The notes beneath the pieces were generated by a model. The model did not search any database and was not told the origin of the DNA. It saw only the letters and a list, made by a program, of their open reading frames with translations. From Datisca glomerata (taxonomy: Eukaryota; Streptophyta; Magnoliopsida; Cucurbitales; Datiscaceae): a stretch of 64,000 nucleotides of DNA. The stretch lies in assembly GCA_003255025.1 (NCBI GenBank), contig QANY01004032.1, forward strand, positions 124,001 through 188,000. Reading direction: 5' to 3'. This document shows positions 11,911 through 23,489 of this stretch, piece after piece. Made by a program: the position numbers and the translations under genes. Position 1 is the stretch's first letter. Every line of letters starts with the position of its first letter.

Positions 11911-11993
11911 AATTTATATGGTAGAAACAATGAAGGAGGGGATAGATACTGATTGCTTCTTCATATCCTTGGCTTATTATAAGGGTAAACGTG
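11911..11993 (-). promoter_or_regulatory. Candidate core promoter of the HD-Zip gene (TATA-like box, ABRE core)
   Basis: On the minus strand CATATAAATT (11920-11911) lies 80-90 bp upstream of the start codon, a plausible TATA box. About 70 bp further upstream is a CACGT core (11993-11989), the centre of ABA-responsive elements. That would suit an ABA-inducible HD-Zip I gene, but a single 5-bp core has little weight alone. Confidence 0.35.
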
Positions 11994-12307
11994 AAAATAA
12001 GTTTGCGATGCTTCCACTTTAAAACTTTTTCGATTAAGACATTTGTTACACAAAATTAGTTACTTTCTAGTACATTTCATTTGCTTTAAAAAGTAATTAA
12101 GTACCATAAAATATCTGGGATGTCTTAGTTTATATAAAAATTGGGAGTCTAACTTTAATTTACTACAAGATACAACAAAAAATTATCAATAATTTATGGC
12201 GAGTATGAGAGCGCTTTGTCTAAAAATAATTCAATGCATTAAAAATATTATTCCAAATCACATATACTTGAAATACATTTCGGTATGTGGGAAGTATTTC
12301 TATAATA

Positions 12308-12421
12308 GATAAGTTGAGTTGACGCAGTTGGTTAAGTCTCAACACTCATACTCTAAATGTCGTGAGTTCGAGTCATATTCTCTGATTCTCCTTAGAATTT
12401 GTAATGTAACTTTGACAAAAA
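12308..12421 (+). mobile_element. Short SINE, copy 2, with 16-bp target duplication
   Basis: Flanked by AAGTATTTCTATAATA (12292-12307) and AAGTACTTCTACAATA (12422-12437), a 16-bp duplication with two changes. The body (GTTGACGCAGTTGGTTAAG, then GAGTTCGAGTCATATTCTC, ending TTTGACAAAAA) matches copy 1 over its whole length with scattered substitutions. Both copies lie on the + strand, about 2 kb apart, either side of the HD-Zip gene. Confidence 0.82.
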
Positions 12422-12437
12422 AAGTACTTCTACAATA

Positions 12438-13029
12438 AACACATGTTCAAGTATTTTTTAAAATGCTTCTACATGCATACAATATACTTTAAAAGATACA
12501 CAAATGTTTCGTAAAAAATATATATATGACATAGTCATAAACTAAGATAAAGTTATTTTAATGTATAAAACTGCTTCTAGTCATTAGCCTTACAAAAACA
12601 TCCTAAGCCTAGTTAAATGAGTAACTCATTGGAATACATTAAATATGTTGAACAAGTAAATTAATACGTAAATATAACAGATTTTGTGTAACAACACGCT
12701 TTTAAAGTGCGAGTACTAAGATGGCTAAAAGAATTCATGCATGAGTATGATTGCAAAAAACCAAAGTGCATGGATATTTTCACATTTAATCATTGTAATT
12801 GGCATTTTTCATGGTTATGTAAATTTTAATTGAAACAACATTGTCAATATCATTATGAATTCGTATAAATAAACTTTTAAGTACAAGTGTATGAATAATC
12901 TCATATCACATAAATACTTCACATTATTCATGTCACAGAGTGTTCAGAAGATTTTTGGGTGATGAGTGATTTGAGTGACTTAGTCTGTAAGAATGAAAAC
13001 ATGGGAGACGTGTGGCCAGAAAGGTGAAG
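12438..13029. other. AT-rich intergenic spacer
   Basis: No coding, RNA or repeat feature is supported here. Confidence 0.5.
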
Positions 13030-13941
13030 GATGAGCATCTTAGGACGACCGCCAGAATGTGACAAATACTTTTGTTATTCAAAGGTTGGTGAGAACTCTA
13101 AAACTGGAATATTCTCTCTGGTTTCTTGACTTAGAGAAATAGGCGAGTAATGATATTGGTCGTCGAACCCCCTATAATGATACCAATGGCCCCTTATATA
13201 GATGGGACCAAGTGAGGACCACGAGCTCATTCCTTGTAACGACATAAAAGTCATGTGATAAGCATGGTCACGCCTAAAATGTGACCACACTTACAGAACG
13301 TGACCGCACCCATAAAACGTGGCCATCCTTCACGCCTTCAACCAGACATGCTTTCATGGCATCGAGTAGTTGCATAACCAACTCATAAATGGAAGGCATG
13401 TACTAGCGAAATAATACCTGATTGTAAGAACTAATTGATCATCCTTGAACTATTCTGAGGACGTTCACACAATGAGGAGTTGCCCCCGGGATGGTTCAGG
13501 GCGTGCTGCTCCCAGGGATGGTTCAATGAGCTCGTCGTGCTTTGGACCCTTCTTTATTAGAAGGGGTCACTTTCAAGGCGCCTAGGGAGATCATACCCTT
13601 AACGGAGGTTTTCCTCTCTTAGTATAGCGTAACCCTAACATTGTCCTAATCCTACCAGACTAGAGCCTCCAGATTATTCACAGGTAAGAAATAGTCTTCG
13701 AGCCTTTGTCACTAAGCACGAAGGTGGGTCACAACACTTAACATACAATCTCGACAATAGGCCTGCCACATTTATCAGTCCAGGAGCACCCTTACAATTG
13801 TGGTCATTGGTTACTCCGCTTTTATACTTAAGCGACGTCCCTTACAAATATATTTGTTATTATCCTACATCGGCATTATTGTGACATATAGACGCCACTT
13901 GGATCTCTCTTTAAGTGCCACATGTATATTTTGACACATCA
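13030..13941 (-). mobile_element. LTR fragment, minus strand (probably Gypsy-like)
   Basis: On the minus strand the segment begins TGATGTGTCAAAATATACAT (13941-13922). It carries a TATA box with GC-rich neighbours (CTATATAAGGGGCC, about 13203-13190) and continues with CT-rich leader sequence, the order seen in plant LTRs. It is more GC-rich than its flanks. No gag, pol, primer site or second copy was found, so class and right-hand limit (about 13030) are tentative. Confidence 0.42.
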
Positions 13942-14959
13942 TTCATGATGAGATGGTTCACTATTTACACATAACATTGGTCTTGATAAATTTGAGTAGT
14001 GAAAATCTTGCTTCCTCGTCTCTAGAGTTTAGTCCAAAGCTAACCGTGTGGATTTTAAAATACTTTGTATTGATTAATTAATTAAATGCTTCATATCGTT
14101 ATCATTGTTATTAAATTAATTTGACTACCATCGTTTAGAACATATGTTGGCTACGTGAATCACGTTCTACCACTAAACTATAACACTAATCTTTTTTAAC
14201 AATTTGTTAATTATTTAATTAATCTTTTTGCTTAACCATCTTATACGTCTGATTATTTTTATCCGCGTTGGTAAAATAAAATCTGTTTATCCCTACAACA
14301 TTAGTATTAATTTGAGCCACATGACCGACCACCATTGGCTCAAATATGAGATTCAAGTGCCCCAAAGGTCACGCGGCTGGCTCTATTTAGTCATTGAAGA
14401 AATAATATATCTACGTCTCGTCTCAGACTTTTTATTTGGAATTTTCACCAAACAGCTAGAGCCATGAGAGCTGGTTGGATTAAGCTTCGAGTATTTTTCA
14501 CCAAACGTGACCAATTTTAGTTTCCCACTACATTTCTTTTTTTTCTTTTAGATAGTTTTATGTTATTTTGGTCCCGAAAATTTCATTTAATTTGATCAAT
14601 AAGTTTCAAATCATTATCTATTTGGTTCACCGGCCAAGTGTCATCAAAGACAGGCCTTTAAGGAGAGGGCTAAAATGACTTGGTTGCATCTTTAAAAACA
14701 CTAGAGTATGAACTAAATAAATTTATTCCACACGATATATAACATTATTTTGTGGAAGTAAAACGTTATTGTTTTCTTTCTACTTATATATTTTTGCCTA
14801 TTCGCTCTATAATGTGTTGTTCTTGTAATGTGCGCGACGAAAGGATTTAACGACAATTGAAATAGAGACCAAATTTTATTTAAAAAAACAAAATGAATAA
14901 AAATAAAGCTAAATTGATTGTAATTTGAAAAAAAGAATTGACAAAAATAAAGTTTTAGA
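13942..14959. other. Intergenic, no gene seen
   Basis: AT-rich sequence without a recognisable gene. A slightly GC-richer island at about 14320-14480 contains an open frame of 79 codons that resembles nothing I know. Confidence 0.45.
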
Positions 14960-15772
14960 GCTCGTTTGACAGTTAAGATAATAATGGATAATATTGTACT
15001 AAATTTGTCGGACTGTATTGTACTGTATTGTACTGGATTGTACTGGATTAAATAATATTGTCCAGTATTTGGTGTTGTATTAGTTAAAAAGCTGTAACAC
15101 TTATACAATGTTTGACACGTTATAGTACTAGATTGTAAAACTGTTTGTCATTATTTGATCTCAAAAAGCCTATTTGAAATTCATTAACATGTTATTTTAC
15201 ATTTTCAACTATAAAATAAATTATTTAATTCATGCTATTACCGTAAATTCCCTATTTTTTGACTAAAAATTATAAATTCAATTATACCCATAAACTTTAA
15301 GATAGTTATAATTTGTAGTTATAAACATTAAAACTAGAAAAAAATTCATTGAATTTTTAATACACAAAATAAGTCGTTTAAAATATATAAATAATTACTG
15401 AACCACTCATATGATTGAGAGACTCTAAAAATCCAGAAAAAGGAAGAAAAATATAGTAAATGACTTTGAAAATTGATAAAAATAAGTCATAAGTAACTAA
15501 TTTTGCACCTTTTGAAAATTCATAAATTATTTTTGTTAGTAAATGCAGTTCATGTAAGATATAAATTTAAAAAATCATTTTAATAAAAAATTATTTTAAT
15601 ATATAAATTAAAAAAATAGTTTTATTTTTCTTAGTCCAAAGGAGGAGACTAAATTATCTTATATGGGTGAGACTAAAAAGTCTCAACGTATTAACTAGTA
15701 TGAGCTCCATATTTTTGCCAAACGTCTGACAGTACTAAAATAGTATTGTACAGTACGAGTTACCAAACAAGC
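14960..15772. mobile_element. MITE-like element of about 0.8 kb with GCTYGTTTG ends
   Basis: The left end GCTCGTTTGAC and the right end GTTACCAAACAAGC are imperfect inverted repeats of 11-14 bp. Both sub-terminal regions carry repeats of ATTGTACTG/CAGTACAAT-type words (15006-15060 and 15730-15757). The interior is AT-rich and non-coding. Flanking 8-mers (GTTTTAGA and CATTAGAA) agree only partly, so the target duplication is unproven. Ends and composition suggest a hAT- or Harbinger-derived non-autonomous element. Confidence 0.55.
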
Positions 15773-18700
15773 CATTAGAATTTAAAATTTCAACCAGTAC
15801 CATTTAGGAGTTTAAGTGTTATAAGCATATAGACAAAGAGTTTTTATGCAGACTTCCCAACATTTTACCATCCAAATCACTTTATCGAGAAAGTATTCGA
15901 TACACACCGGAAGTACTGTATATCATCGATTGTCACATATCATAGAATATTTTATTTTATTTAAATTTTAAAGAGAAATAATAGATAAATTCTTAAAATA
16001 TATCTAATGTCATCAAATAATATAGGGAACTATGAAATGTCTAATGCTTGTCAAGTGGGCCGGACCTCTGCACTTAGCAGTAGATCTATCCCTAGAAGAT
16101 ATGATAATTATAATTCCTTCACTCAAAAAAGTTTAATAAAGAAGAGACAACATAGAGCCAATTAAATTACTTGCATTAAAAAGACGCTCTTGTCCCATTA
16201 ATCACACGTTACCCACAAATCTTTCAACACGTAATCATGGTCAAACTTAAATATCTCAATACGTCGTCTTTTTCTAGGGGCTGTCGAATTGACGTGGCAA
16301 TATCTAGTGGCTGTGCATAAAACAGAGGGCTGAGTCGGTTGGACACGTTTCGGAATTTCGCTTCTTCAGTGTCGTAGATCATTCGGAGTCGTTTTGTGGG
16401 GACAATATTCCCTTGTACAGCTATCCTTTTATTTTTTGTCTTTTTTTTATTGTCATGTTTTTCTCCGCTTGCTACATCTGTACATCAGTTCTTCTGGCTC
16501 TGCTTCTCTCCTGTTTGGTTTCTTTTCCCTTTGGTAAAAGGGTAATCATGGTTTAGGATTCAAACATAATTAATCGTACAGTGTAGAATTCTCGGAAGTT
16601 TTTTCACACGAGTCAATGAGTACGACTTACTGTCGCACCAATGGAACATGATTATGATTATGCTGCTAGGTTGGTCATCGAACTTGCTTCGATTAGACCT
16701 AGGTACTGTTATTAAAGGGAATGACGATGTCATACGTACAAGGATAAAAATATTTATCTTACAGCAAGTGTTCTTGGCCAGCAATTGGAAGGTGGAGAGT
16801 GGGTAGTAAAAAAATTACCTTTCATTTATATTATTAACAGTAGAGATGAATACTTGAACTTATAAAATTCAACTTTACAAAAACATTAGTCATTTTCAGA
16901 TTCAATATCATCATTAACCAAGATGGAACAAAAGAAGGGAGTGTGGGGTAAGCTATTTTGATCAAGACTTTGTTTGAAAATGACCTTAATTTTAGATGTA
17001 TTAGGCGGCTAATGGTTATCAATTAGCATTCTTTTCTTGTGGGGAATATGATACATAGCGATCAGATGAACATCTTCTATCATTATAAAGAAATTATACA
17101 TAGTAACTGGGTAAACATCTTCTATATTGTTATAAGAGAACGAACGACAAAGAACAATTCGAGAGAATTTAGACCATCAAATCTAATTAATTTGAAGGTC
17201 CAAATGTCTAACTTTGACATGAACAAGAAAAAATTGTGCCATTAAAAAAAATTGTGGGATTTCTTGATAGACGTCTATGATTTAATGAACAATAATATGT
17301 CCATAAATCCCCATTTGACGTTCTCCCAAACGCCATAGAACCTGATTCCATGTAGCAACCTATATGTACAAGTATATATTGTATGACGGGTTCATCCTTT
17401 TTGTTTTTGTGATTTTTCTCATAATTGTATTGTATTTAGGTCTCTTTGAAAATCTTACTAATCGGAAATAGAGAAATATGGAACTTATGTTCCCATCTGA
17501 GTTCTATTTACATCAAACTATAAGAGACAGTTTCATGGGTGTTGGAAAATTTGAATCTCGACATCCATGATATGAGTCGAACTGAATTTTAGGAAATTAT
17601 GTAAATTATAGTTTTCAAGTAATGTGAAAAACTACTTATTACAAATAAGAGAGTAATGCTATTTAACCTAACTTGTAATGCATCATAAATTTACATGGTA
17701 AAAACAGATTGACATGTAAACTTGTGATGTATCACAAGTTGAGTTAAACTACATTTCTCAAATAAAAAAATAAAAAAGTAGAAAACTTTTTTGAAACATA
17801 ACTGTGTACAGTTACAAAATGTAAATTCTAACATGCACGTAGAAACCTTATACGTGGATTGTGGTACTATTAGGAAGTTTGATCCGGTTGTTCATGCACT
17901 ATCTGACACTTCGTTTTTGTCATTGCACAATGGGCAGTAATATACTAAAGACAATTTTAAAGTGCTAAAGCTAGTTAAACTCCCCCACATAGGGGCGGTG
18001 CCAAAACTTTTTTTCAGTGGATGTGAGAATTTTGGATGCCTCTAACACTTGCTGAAAGGGCACAATCTGAAAGCAAATTGGAGACTATGTTCTTTCCCTT
18101 TTTGTGTACCAATTTTTAGCTTGTCATCGAACTTTGGAAGAACGATGACAAGCTAAAAATTTGGCGAGCCGGTCACCTACCAGATTACTGAGCAATGAAC
18201 AAATTAAGTCAGAGGACAATCATCAAAAGCAACAAGAAATTCATTTTTCAGTGAGATGAATACGACTGCCCAACCTGAGAACCAACTGAAGACTCTTAAC
18301 GAGAACCTAACCTTCAGCATGCAGCAAGCAATTTTACAACTGAAGACCTTAACAGGAAACTTTGAGAATGGAGTTTTTAATTTGAGGGAATCATAAATCA
18401 AAACGATTGTTATGGATCAACAGGTAATTCATTTTCAGCTAAAGTGTTACATGTAAGCCATGCATAAGCTTGAAACGTTGCAGCCCAATTCAGTTACGGC
18501 AAACTACTTTTTGTTGCAATTATTATTTCTTTCATTTCCTCTCTGTTTGTTAGTTGTATTGAATAAGTTCAAGCCGTTATCAAAGTGAAGCAAAAAAGCG
18601 GATTTCCTCTCTCGGTAGGGGCTGGTTTTCTCTCTCGCTAGGGTGATTCTTCCTCATGCTGGGGGAATTTCTCTCTTAAGATTCTTTCTGTGATATAAGT

Positions 18701-18788
18701 AGTAATCATCTTTCTCGATATAGTGGCTTCTTTTCTCGAATCCTTTTTTATGTCGAAGAAATTCAACTGAGTTGAATTTAGAGATGCT
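15773..18788. other. Intergenic, AT-rich, no gene supported
   Basis: About 3 kb without a recognisable domain, RNA gene or element end. Short open frames (for example 16560-16784, 17039-17245 and 18204-18401) show no family resemblance. An inverted repeat around AGCTTGTCATCG / CGATGACAAGCT (18118-18155) could form a hairpin. CT-rich sequence at 18600-18780 may be the 5' part of the LINE fragment that follows. Confidence 0.4.
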
Positions 18789-19776
18789 ATGGCTAAAACA
18801 TGGAACATGGAGGAAGGCTTCAAGTTATTAAAGATTGAGAACATTCTTTTCCAGATATTCTTCCAGGATGAGGCAAATATGATGTTTGTTACTGATAACG
18901 AACCATGGCTTTTTGATGATCATCTGGTGTTGCTCAAGCCATGGAGATTGGCGATGAATATTACCCAGCATCTTATTAGAGGAGTATTCATTAGTCATCG
19001 GAGTTCTAAAGTTTGGGTTAGGTGCAAGTATGAAAGATTATCGAGGTTTTGCTTCCACTGTGGAATTATTGGGCATGAGGTTTCCTTCTGTTCGTCGAAA
19101 TTGGACAGGAAGGCAGGAATAGATATAGAGGATGGATATGGGGAGTGGATGCGGGCTTCATCTTTCAGTCAACGGGGAATCTGCGGATCAAGATGGGGAC
19201 ACCGACAGTATTACCGGAGGTTATCGCCGCCGAACACAGCTTCTTTGGGGTCAGACCGGAGATCTCTCACCGGCCAAAGTGTATCGGAGGAAGTTCTGAC
19301 CGGATATCCACTTCGCTGATCAAGGAGGTAACGCCGGATCAAAAGGAGGAATTTTAGGAAAATCTCCAATGGACAGATAAGGTAGGTGATAACGGACAGA
19401 TAGAAGGAGTGATTCATGGCATAATGGGGGAAAATCTCTACGGAATTTGGGATAGTAAAATTTCAAAATTGTACAGATAATAGTCATGGGTAACCGGTAA
19501 GTTGGGGCTGAGGTGGCGTGCTCTGAAATAAGGGGGCTTGAAGACGTACAGGTGGAGCAAAGTGGGCCTAAAATTAACCAAGATGACCCATTTAATTTGG
19601 GGCCTGCCGTTGAAAGGCTCCACATGGCTAATAAGCCGAAAAAGGCCAAGTCTAAAGTTAAAAGACTCAAGAAGGAAAATAGAGGACGTGGAACAGAAGG
19701 GTATTTCATTAGAAAAAATACATCTCAAAATGGACTATACAAAATAGACTTTTACAAATGGTTTTTTGAAAAATAA
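18789..19776 (+). pseudogene. LINE-type ORF1 fragment (DUF4283, CCHC zinc knuckle)
   Basis: The open frame 18789-19319 gives a DUF4283 segment (WLFDDHLVLLKPW at about residues 40-52). It is followed by a complete knuckle, CFHCGIIGHEVSFC (CX2CX4HX4C, about residues 86-99), preceded by the typical YERLSRF and followed by GYGEWMRA. After a frame break a C-terminal piece typical of these proteins (DPFNLGPAVE, then lysine-rich) is seen at about 19560-19740. ORF2 is absent downstream, so this is a 3'-deleted copy. It is on the opposite strand from, and not closely similar to, the ORF1 at 393-2520. Confidence 0.7.
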
Positions 19777-20179
19777 TCGACGTTTGATAAGTTGACTTTT
19801 TGAAAGTTCATTAAACATAAAATTACTTCTCATATGTTTGGTGATAAAAATTTTGACAAAATAACTTCTCAGTTCAGTTTTGAAATTTTTCTTACTCCTA
19901 TTTTAAAATTGGTTGTTTGTCTATATTAAATTTATAAATTAAACAGACATAAGCATATATAATAAGCAAAAAGGTTAGATACTATTTAAAATATCTAAAA
20001 TAAATGCTTAAAATATCTGAATAAGAATATAACTAAATTATTTTAACATTAGTTTATCAAGCACTTTTAGTTTGATAAATTGAGTTAGTAATTGCATCAC
20101 GAATAAGATTCATCTCCTCAATTTGTTCACAATTATTTATATTTGTTGAATAACTTCCGTAAAATCAGTATGTGTTGTT
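19777..20179. other. AT-rich spacer between LINE fragment and transposase
   Basis: No gene seen. The left part contains GTTTGGTGATAAAAATTTTGAC (19839-19860), a word type found near PIF/Harbinger ends, but no paired terminal repeat was identified. Confidence 0.3.
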
Positions 20180-21367
20180 CCATCATCACTCATATAACTT
20201 TTATCATCACTCATATAACATTCATCTTCATCATAACGTCTGAACTCTAACTCAGCTATTGCTTACTGTCTTATGTAATTGTGTAAAGTCATTGATGTTA
20301 CAACAATTAGTCTTTGTGTTGCAAATGAAAAAGAAGTTATTTGCATTAAAATCGGCTAACGTGCTTTCCATACTCCAAAGCAATGTTCAATTATATTTCT
20401 TAATGAATGATGATAATTAAGCAGTTCCTTAACTCTTTCTTGGTTGACAACTTCTTTGAAAATCTTGTAAATGGTACTTCACTCCACGATATGGTGCTAA
20501 ATTCCCAACCATATTAGGTTATCTAGCATCCACAACATAATATTTACCTGAAAAATACAACAAACATATTATTATGCAATTTAAGGTTGAAGGGGCAAAA
20601 AGCGTATTACTAACTATGTTCTGGTTTGAGAAATTTCAAATTTGGCCAAGTGATAGTTTCATGAAATATACATGCGTCACGAGCTGTTCCTTCTCATCTA
20701 GCCCAAACAAAGGTAAATTTCATGTCAAAAGAACAAGCGGCTATCACATTCTGCGTACAATCACATTTTCTCTCGCGATATGCTGATTGTTGATGTGTAG
20801 GAATCACTGCTTGAACATATGTTCCATCTATTACACCAATTAAATTCTACATATAGAAAAAAAATATTTAAAATTGTGATATTGAGATATCACGTAGTTG
20901 GCTAGAAGCATGTGGAAAGAAAAGTGGGACAATAATTGACATAGAAAATGTTGTAAAATCTTTTGATACTTTGTTGAAATGCCTACTACTAGTTTCACCA
21001 TAATGTGGAAAGTGCTCTTGTAGCATTCTATTTCTTTCATTATGACCAATTGTGAGAAGATATATAGCTAGGTGTTCTTCTACGCTAACTCCATGACTAT
21101 TTTTTAATAAACTTTCATGTCTGAGCTTTTTAACAAGCCGTAAAAAACATGTTTTTCCATCCAAAATAATTCATGGCAATGCGTTGGATGTCCACTTAAT
21201 ATATCCATTATAAAATGATGTCCCTTGTAAAGGGAATCTCTACATAGCTCTTTCACCATATAGCTTTCATAATACTCAAATATTTTACCGGCTGCAATAG
21301 CAAGTAAAGAAACTATTACGACATTATTACGCTTTTCATCATAATGAAAGTCTTCATTCGAATCCAT
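20180..21367 (-). pseudogene. PIF/Harbinger (HARBI1-like) transposase, broken
   Basis: The minus translation runs through the HARBI1-like order. An N-terminal helix-rich domain of the DUF8040 type comes first (HGVSVEEHLAIYLLTIGHNER, GETSSRHFNKV, about 21110-20960), then the DDE_Tnp_4 nuclease. The three acidic positions are still visible: D in VIDGTYVQ (20826-20828), D in TARDAC (20676-20678) and E in RNIIEHCFGVWK (20386-20388). KYYVVDAR and NLAPYRGVKYHL lie between the last two. A TGA replaces the expected Trp/Gly in ...VWAR*EG, and there are frameshifts near 21110 and downstream of 20530, so it is dead. No terminal repeats or TWA duplications were located, and no Myb-like partner ORF. Confidence 0.8.
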
Positions 21368-21689
21368 ATGAACCTAGTAACATATATTAAAATATATATC
21401 ATCATAGTAATAAATTGAATGAAAAATAAAATCACATAACATAAATTTAAGAAGCAAATTTAAATAAAACATACGATTAATAGATAAGAAACTATGGGAC
21501 TAACACAAATCACATAACATGTTTTTCAATAAATTAAGCTATAGCTAAGCTAACCAATAACAACAAATTAAAACAAAAAATCATCTAAAGTGTTGTTCAA
21601 TAAGATTAAGCTATAAATAAGCATGTTTTAGACACCATTGATCTTCATTTTCCTCATAAGCCAAGTAAGACGTAACGAGGCATCTTCAA
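21368..21689. other. AT-rich spacer
   Basis: No feature supported. It is probably the remaining 5' side of the Harbinger element. Confidence 0.35.
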
Positions 21690-21865
21690 ATTTGGTCAAC
21701 GGAGCAGTCTAACGATGAAGAAGAAGAGCTCGTCTTCCTTGGTGAACTCGATAAGAGGAAGATAAAGAGATCTAGGGTCTTAGAGCCACCTAATTGGGAA
21801 ACCGAAAAGGTTGAAAAGAAGAAAAAGCGAAGGAAAAAAACTAATGAGAATATCGTTGCCAATTA
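21690..21865 (+). pseudogene. Coding-like segment with acidic and basic tracts
   Basis: The + frame reads an acidic run (DEEEELVFLGEL) followed by PPNWETEK and a strongly basic run (KKKKRRKK) like a nuclear localisation signal, before a stop at about 21866. There is no good start codon. This charge pattern occurs upstream of Ulp1-type peptidases carried by some plant MULEs, and the MULE at 23490-24930 is nearby, but the identification is weak. Confidence 0.25.
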
Positions 21866-22043
21866 GGTGAAGTATCTTCATAGGATGAAGCCCGTTTTAA
21901 AGTCTGGTTCATCTCTCCAAGGGAAAAGTAAGTTATGTATCTTCAAACATTTTCAACCATAGGGTGATGTATCTTCAGAGGATGAAGCCCGTTTTAAAGT
22001 CTGGTTCACCTCCCCAAGGGAAAAGTAAGTTATGTATCTTTAT
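21866..22043. repeat. Direct duplication of about 75 bp with a 97-bp period
   Basis: GGATGAAGCCCGTTTTAAAG and the following 45 bp up to AAGTAAGTTATGTATCTT occur twice (from about 21866 and 21963) with only a few changes. The repeated block ends in AAAAGTAAGTTA, which resembles a 5' splice site, so a duplicated exon edge is possible. Confidence 0.75.
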
Positions 22044-22060
22044 TTCTTATTCTCATACAG

Positions 22061-22445
22061 GATGGTTACACTGATCTCGTGTAGCCATCGTGTAGTATAC
22101 ACAACGGATACACGGGCATCGTGTAGCCATCGTGTAGTATACACGACGGTTACACGAACCTTGTGTAACCCTTATGTAGTATACATGATGGTTACACTGA
22201 CCTCACATAACCATTGTGTTATATACACGATGGTTACACTAACCTCGTGTAACCATTGTGTAGTCTACATGATGGTTACACTGACCTCGTGTAGCCATCG
22301 TGTAGTATACAAGATGGTTACACTGACCTCGTGTAGCCATTGTGTAGTATACATGATGGTTACACTGGCCTCATGTAGCTATCGAATAATATACACGATG
22401 GTTGCACTGACATCGTGTAGCCACCGTGTAGTAACCCAATCGTGT
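22061..22445. repeat. 42-bp minisatellite, array A (about 9 copies)
   Basis: The unit is 42 bp, for example CTCGTGTAGCCATCGTGTAG followed by TATACACGATGGTTACACTGAC in two halves. Because 42 is a multiple of three, the array keeps one frame open and produces a 139-codon ORF (22032-22451) with a 14-residue repeat. That follows from the period and is not evidence of a gene. Copies differ by several substitutions each. Confidence 0.9.
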
Positions 22446-22469
22446 ACCTAATTTTGATCTATAATTATG

Positions 22470-22740
22470 TTATACAGGAACGAGAAAGTAGACGTTAGAT
22501 TTTGCACCGTTGACTTTACCTGGTTCAAAAAACTAGTCTCTTCTTCTTCAATGGCTTGATTGAGATGTAAGAAATTATTTATAATCTTTTTTAATGTGGT
22601 ATTTAAAATAATTATAATTATCATCTAATTTTTATTACATTGTAGCATATCCGATGTATACTTGGAGCTCATGAGGAGGGATTTACAAGAATACAACCAT
22701 CATTCAGAATCAGTGTTGGTGATTTGATTCTACAAGTAAG
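22470..22740 (+). pseudogene. Coding-like segment between the minisatellites, possible Ulp1-associated fragment
   Basis: The + frames contain DFTWFKKL and, after a likely intron or frame break, HIDVYLELMRRDLQEY. The pattern HIDxxLxLxR occurs just upstream of the peptidase domain in C48 (Ulp1-like) proteins carried by plant MULEs. No catalytic His, Asp or Cys block follows; array B starts instead. I call this only a possibility. Confidence 0.28.
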
Positions 22741-22859
22741 ATTTATTTTTGAAATTAATGAAGTGCAGACCGTAGTCTATACGAGTCATTCATGTTGCCT
22801 CGTGTAGACTAAATGAAGTCTACATGAGGCCCGAGACTACATGAAGTCTACACGAGGCC

Positions 22860-23392
22860 TTCAGGGGCATCGTGTAGTCTTCGTGTAGACTATGCGATGA
22901 CTTCACGAGCATCGTGTAGTTTTCATGTAGTCTACACAATGACTTCACGGGAATCGAGTAGGCTTTATGTAGTCTACACGATGACTTCATGGACATCATT
23001 TAGTATTCGTGTAGACTATCGATGACTTCATGGACATCATATAATTTTCATGTAGCCTACATAATGAGTTCACGGGCATCCTCTAGTCTTCATGTAGCCT
23101 ACACGATGACTTCACGAGCATCCTGTAGACTTTGTATAGCCTACACGATGACTTCACAAGCATCATGTAGTCTTCATGTAGCCTACACGATGAATTCATG
23201 AGAATCGTGTAGTCTTCATGTAACCTACACGATGACTTTATGGGCATCATGTAGTCTTCATGTAACCTCCCGACTCCTTCATGGGCATCGTCTAGTCTTG
23301 ATGTAGTCTACACGATGACTTCACAGGCACCGTGTAGGCTTTGTGTAGCCTACACGATGACTTCACGGGCATCGTGTAGGATTCATGTAAGC
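22860..23392. repeat. 42-bp minisatellite, array B (about 12-13 copies)
   Basis: The unit is again 42 bp, for example CTTCACGGGCATCGTGTAG then GCTTTGTGTAGCCTACACGATGA. More degenerate copies extend left to about 22770. Aligned by hand with the array A unit, about 30 of 42 positions agree, including TACACGATG and TCGTGTAG, so the two arrays share an ancestor. ATCGTGTAG and CTACACGAT within a unit are reverse complements, so each copy can form a short hairpin. Confidence 0.9.
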
Positions 23393-23489
23393 TAATTAAA
23401 CTTTATGACATTATTAAATAACAAACACAAGTATATTTCTATATTAATATTAACTTAAGTCTACAAATGTCATTATTTATATTTAAGTG

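Noticed and set aside
19320..19728. Minus-strand ORFs of 96-129 codons
   Set aside because: They are antisense to the LINE ORF1 C-terminal region, whose plus-strand frame carries the recognisable motifs.
22032..22451. 139-codon ORF with a 14-residue repeat
   Set aside because: The 42-bp period of the minisatellite forces an open periodic frame. There is no domain, gene context or codon evidence of translation.
22061..23392. CRISPR-like spaced repeats
   Set aside because: The repeats are contiguous 42-bp tandem units without unique spacers, in a plant nuclear sequence.
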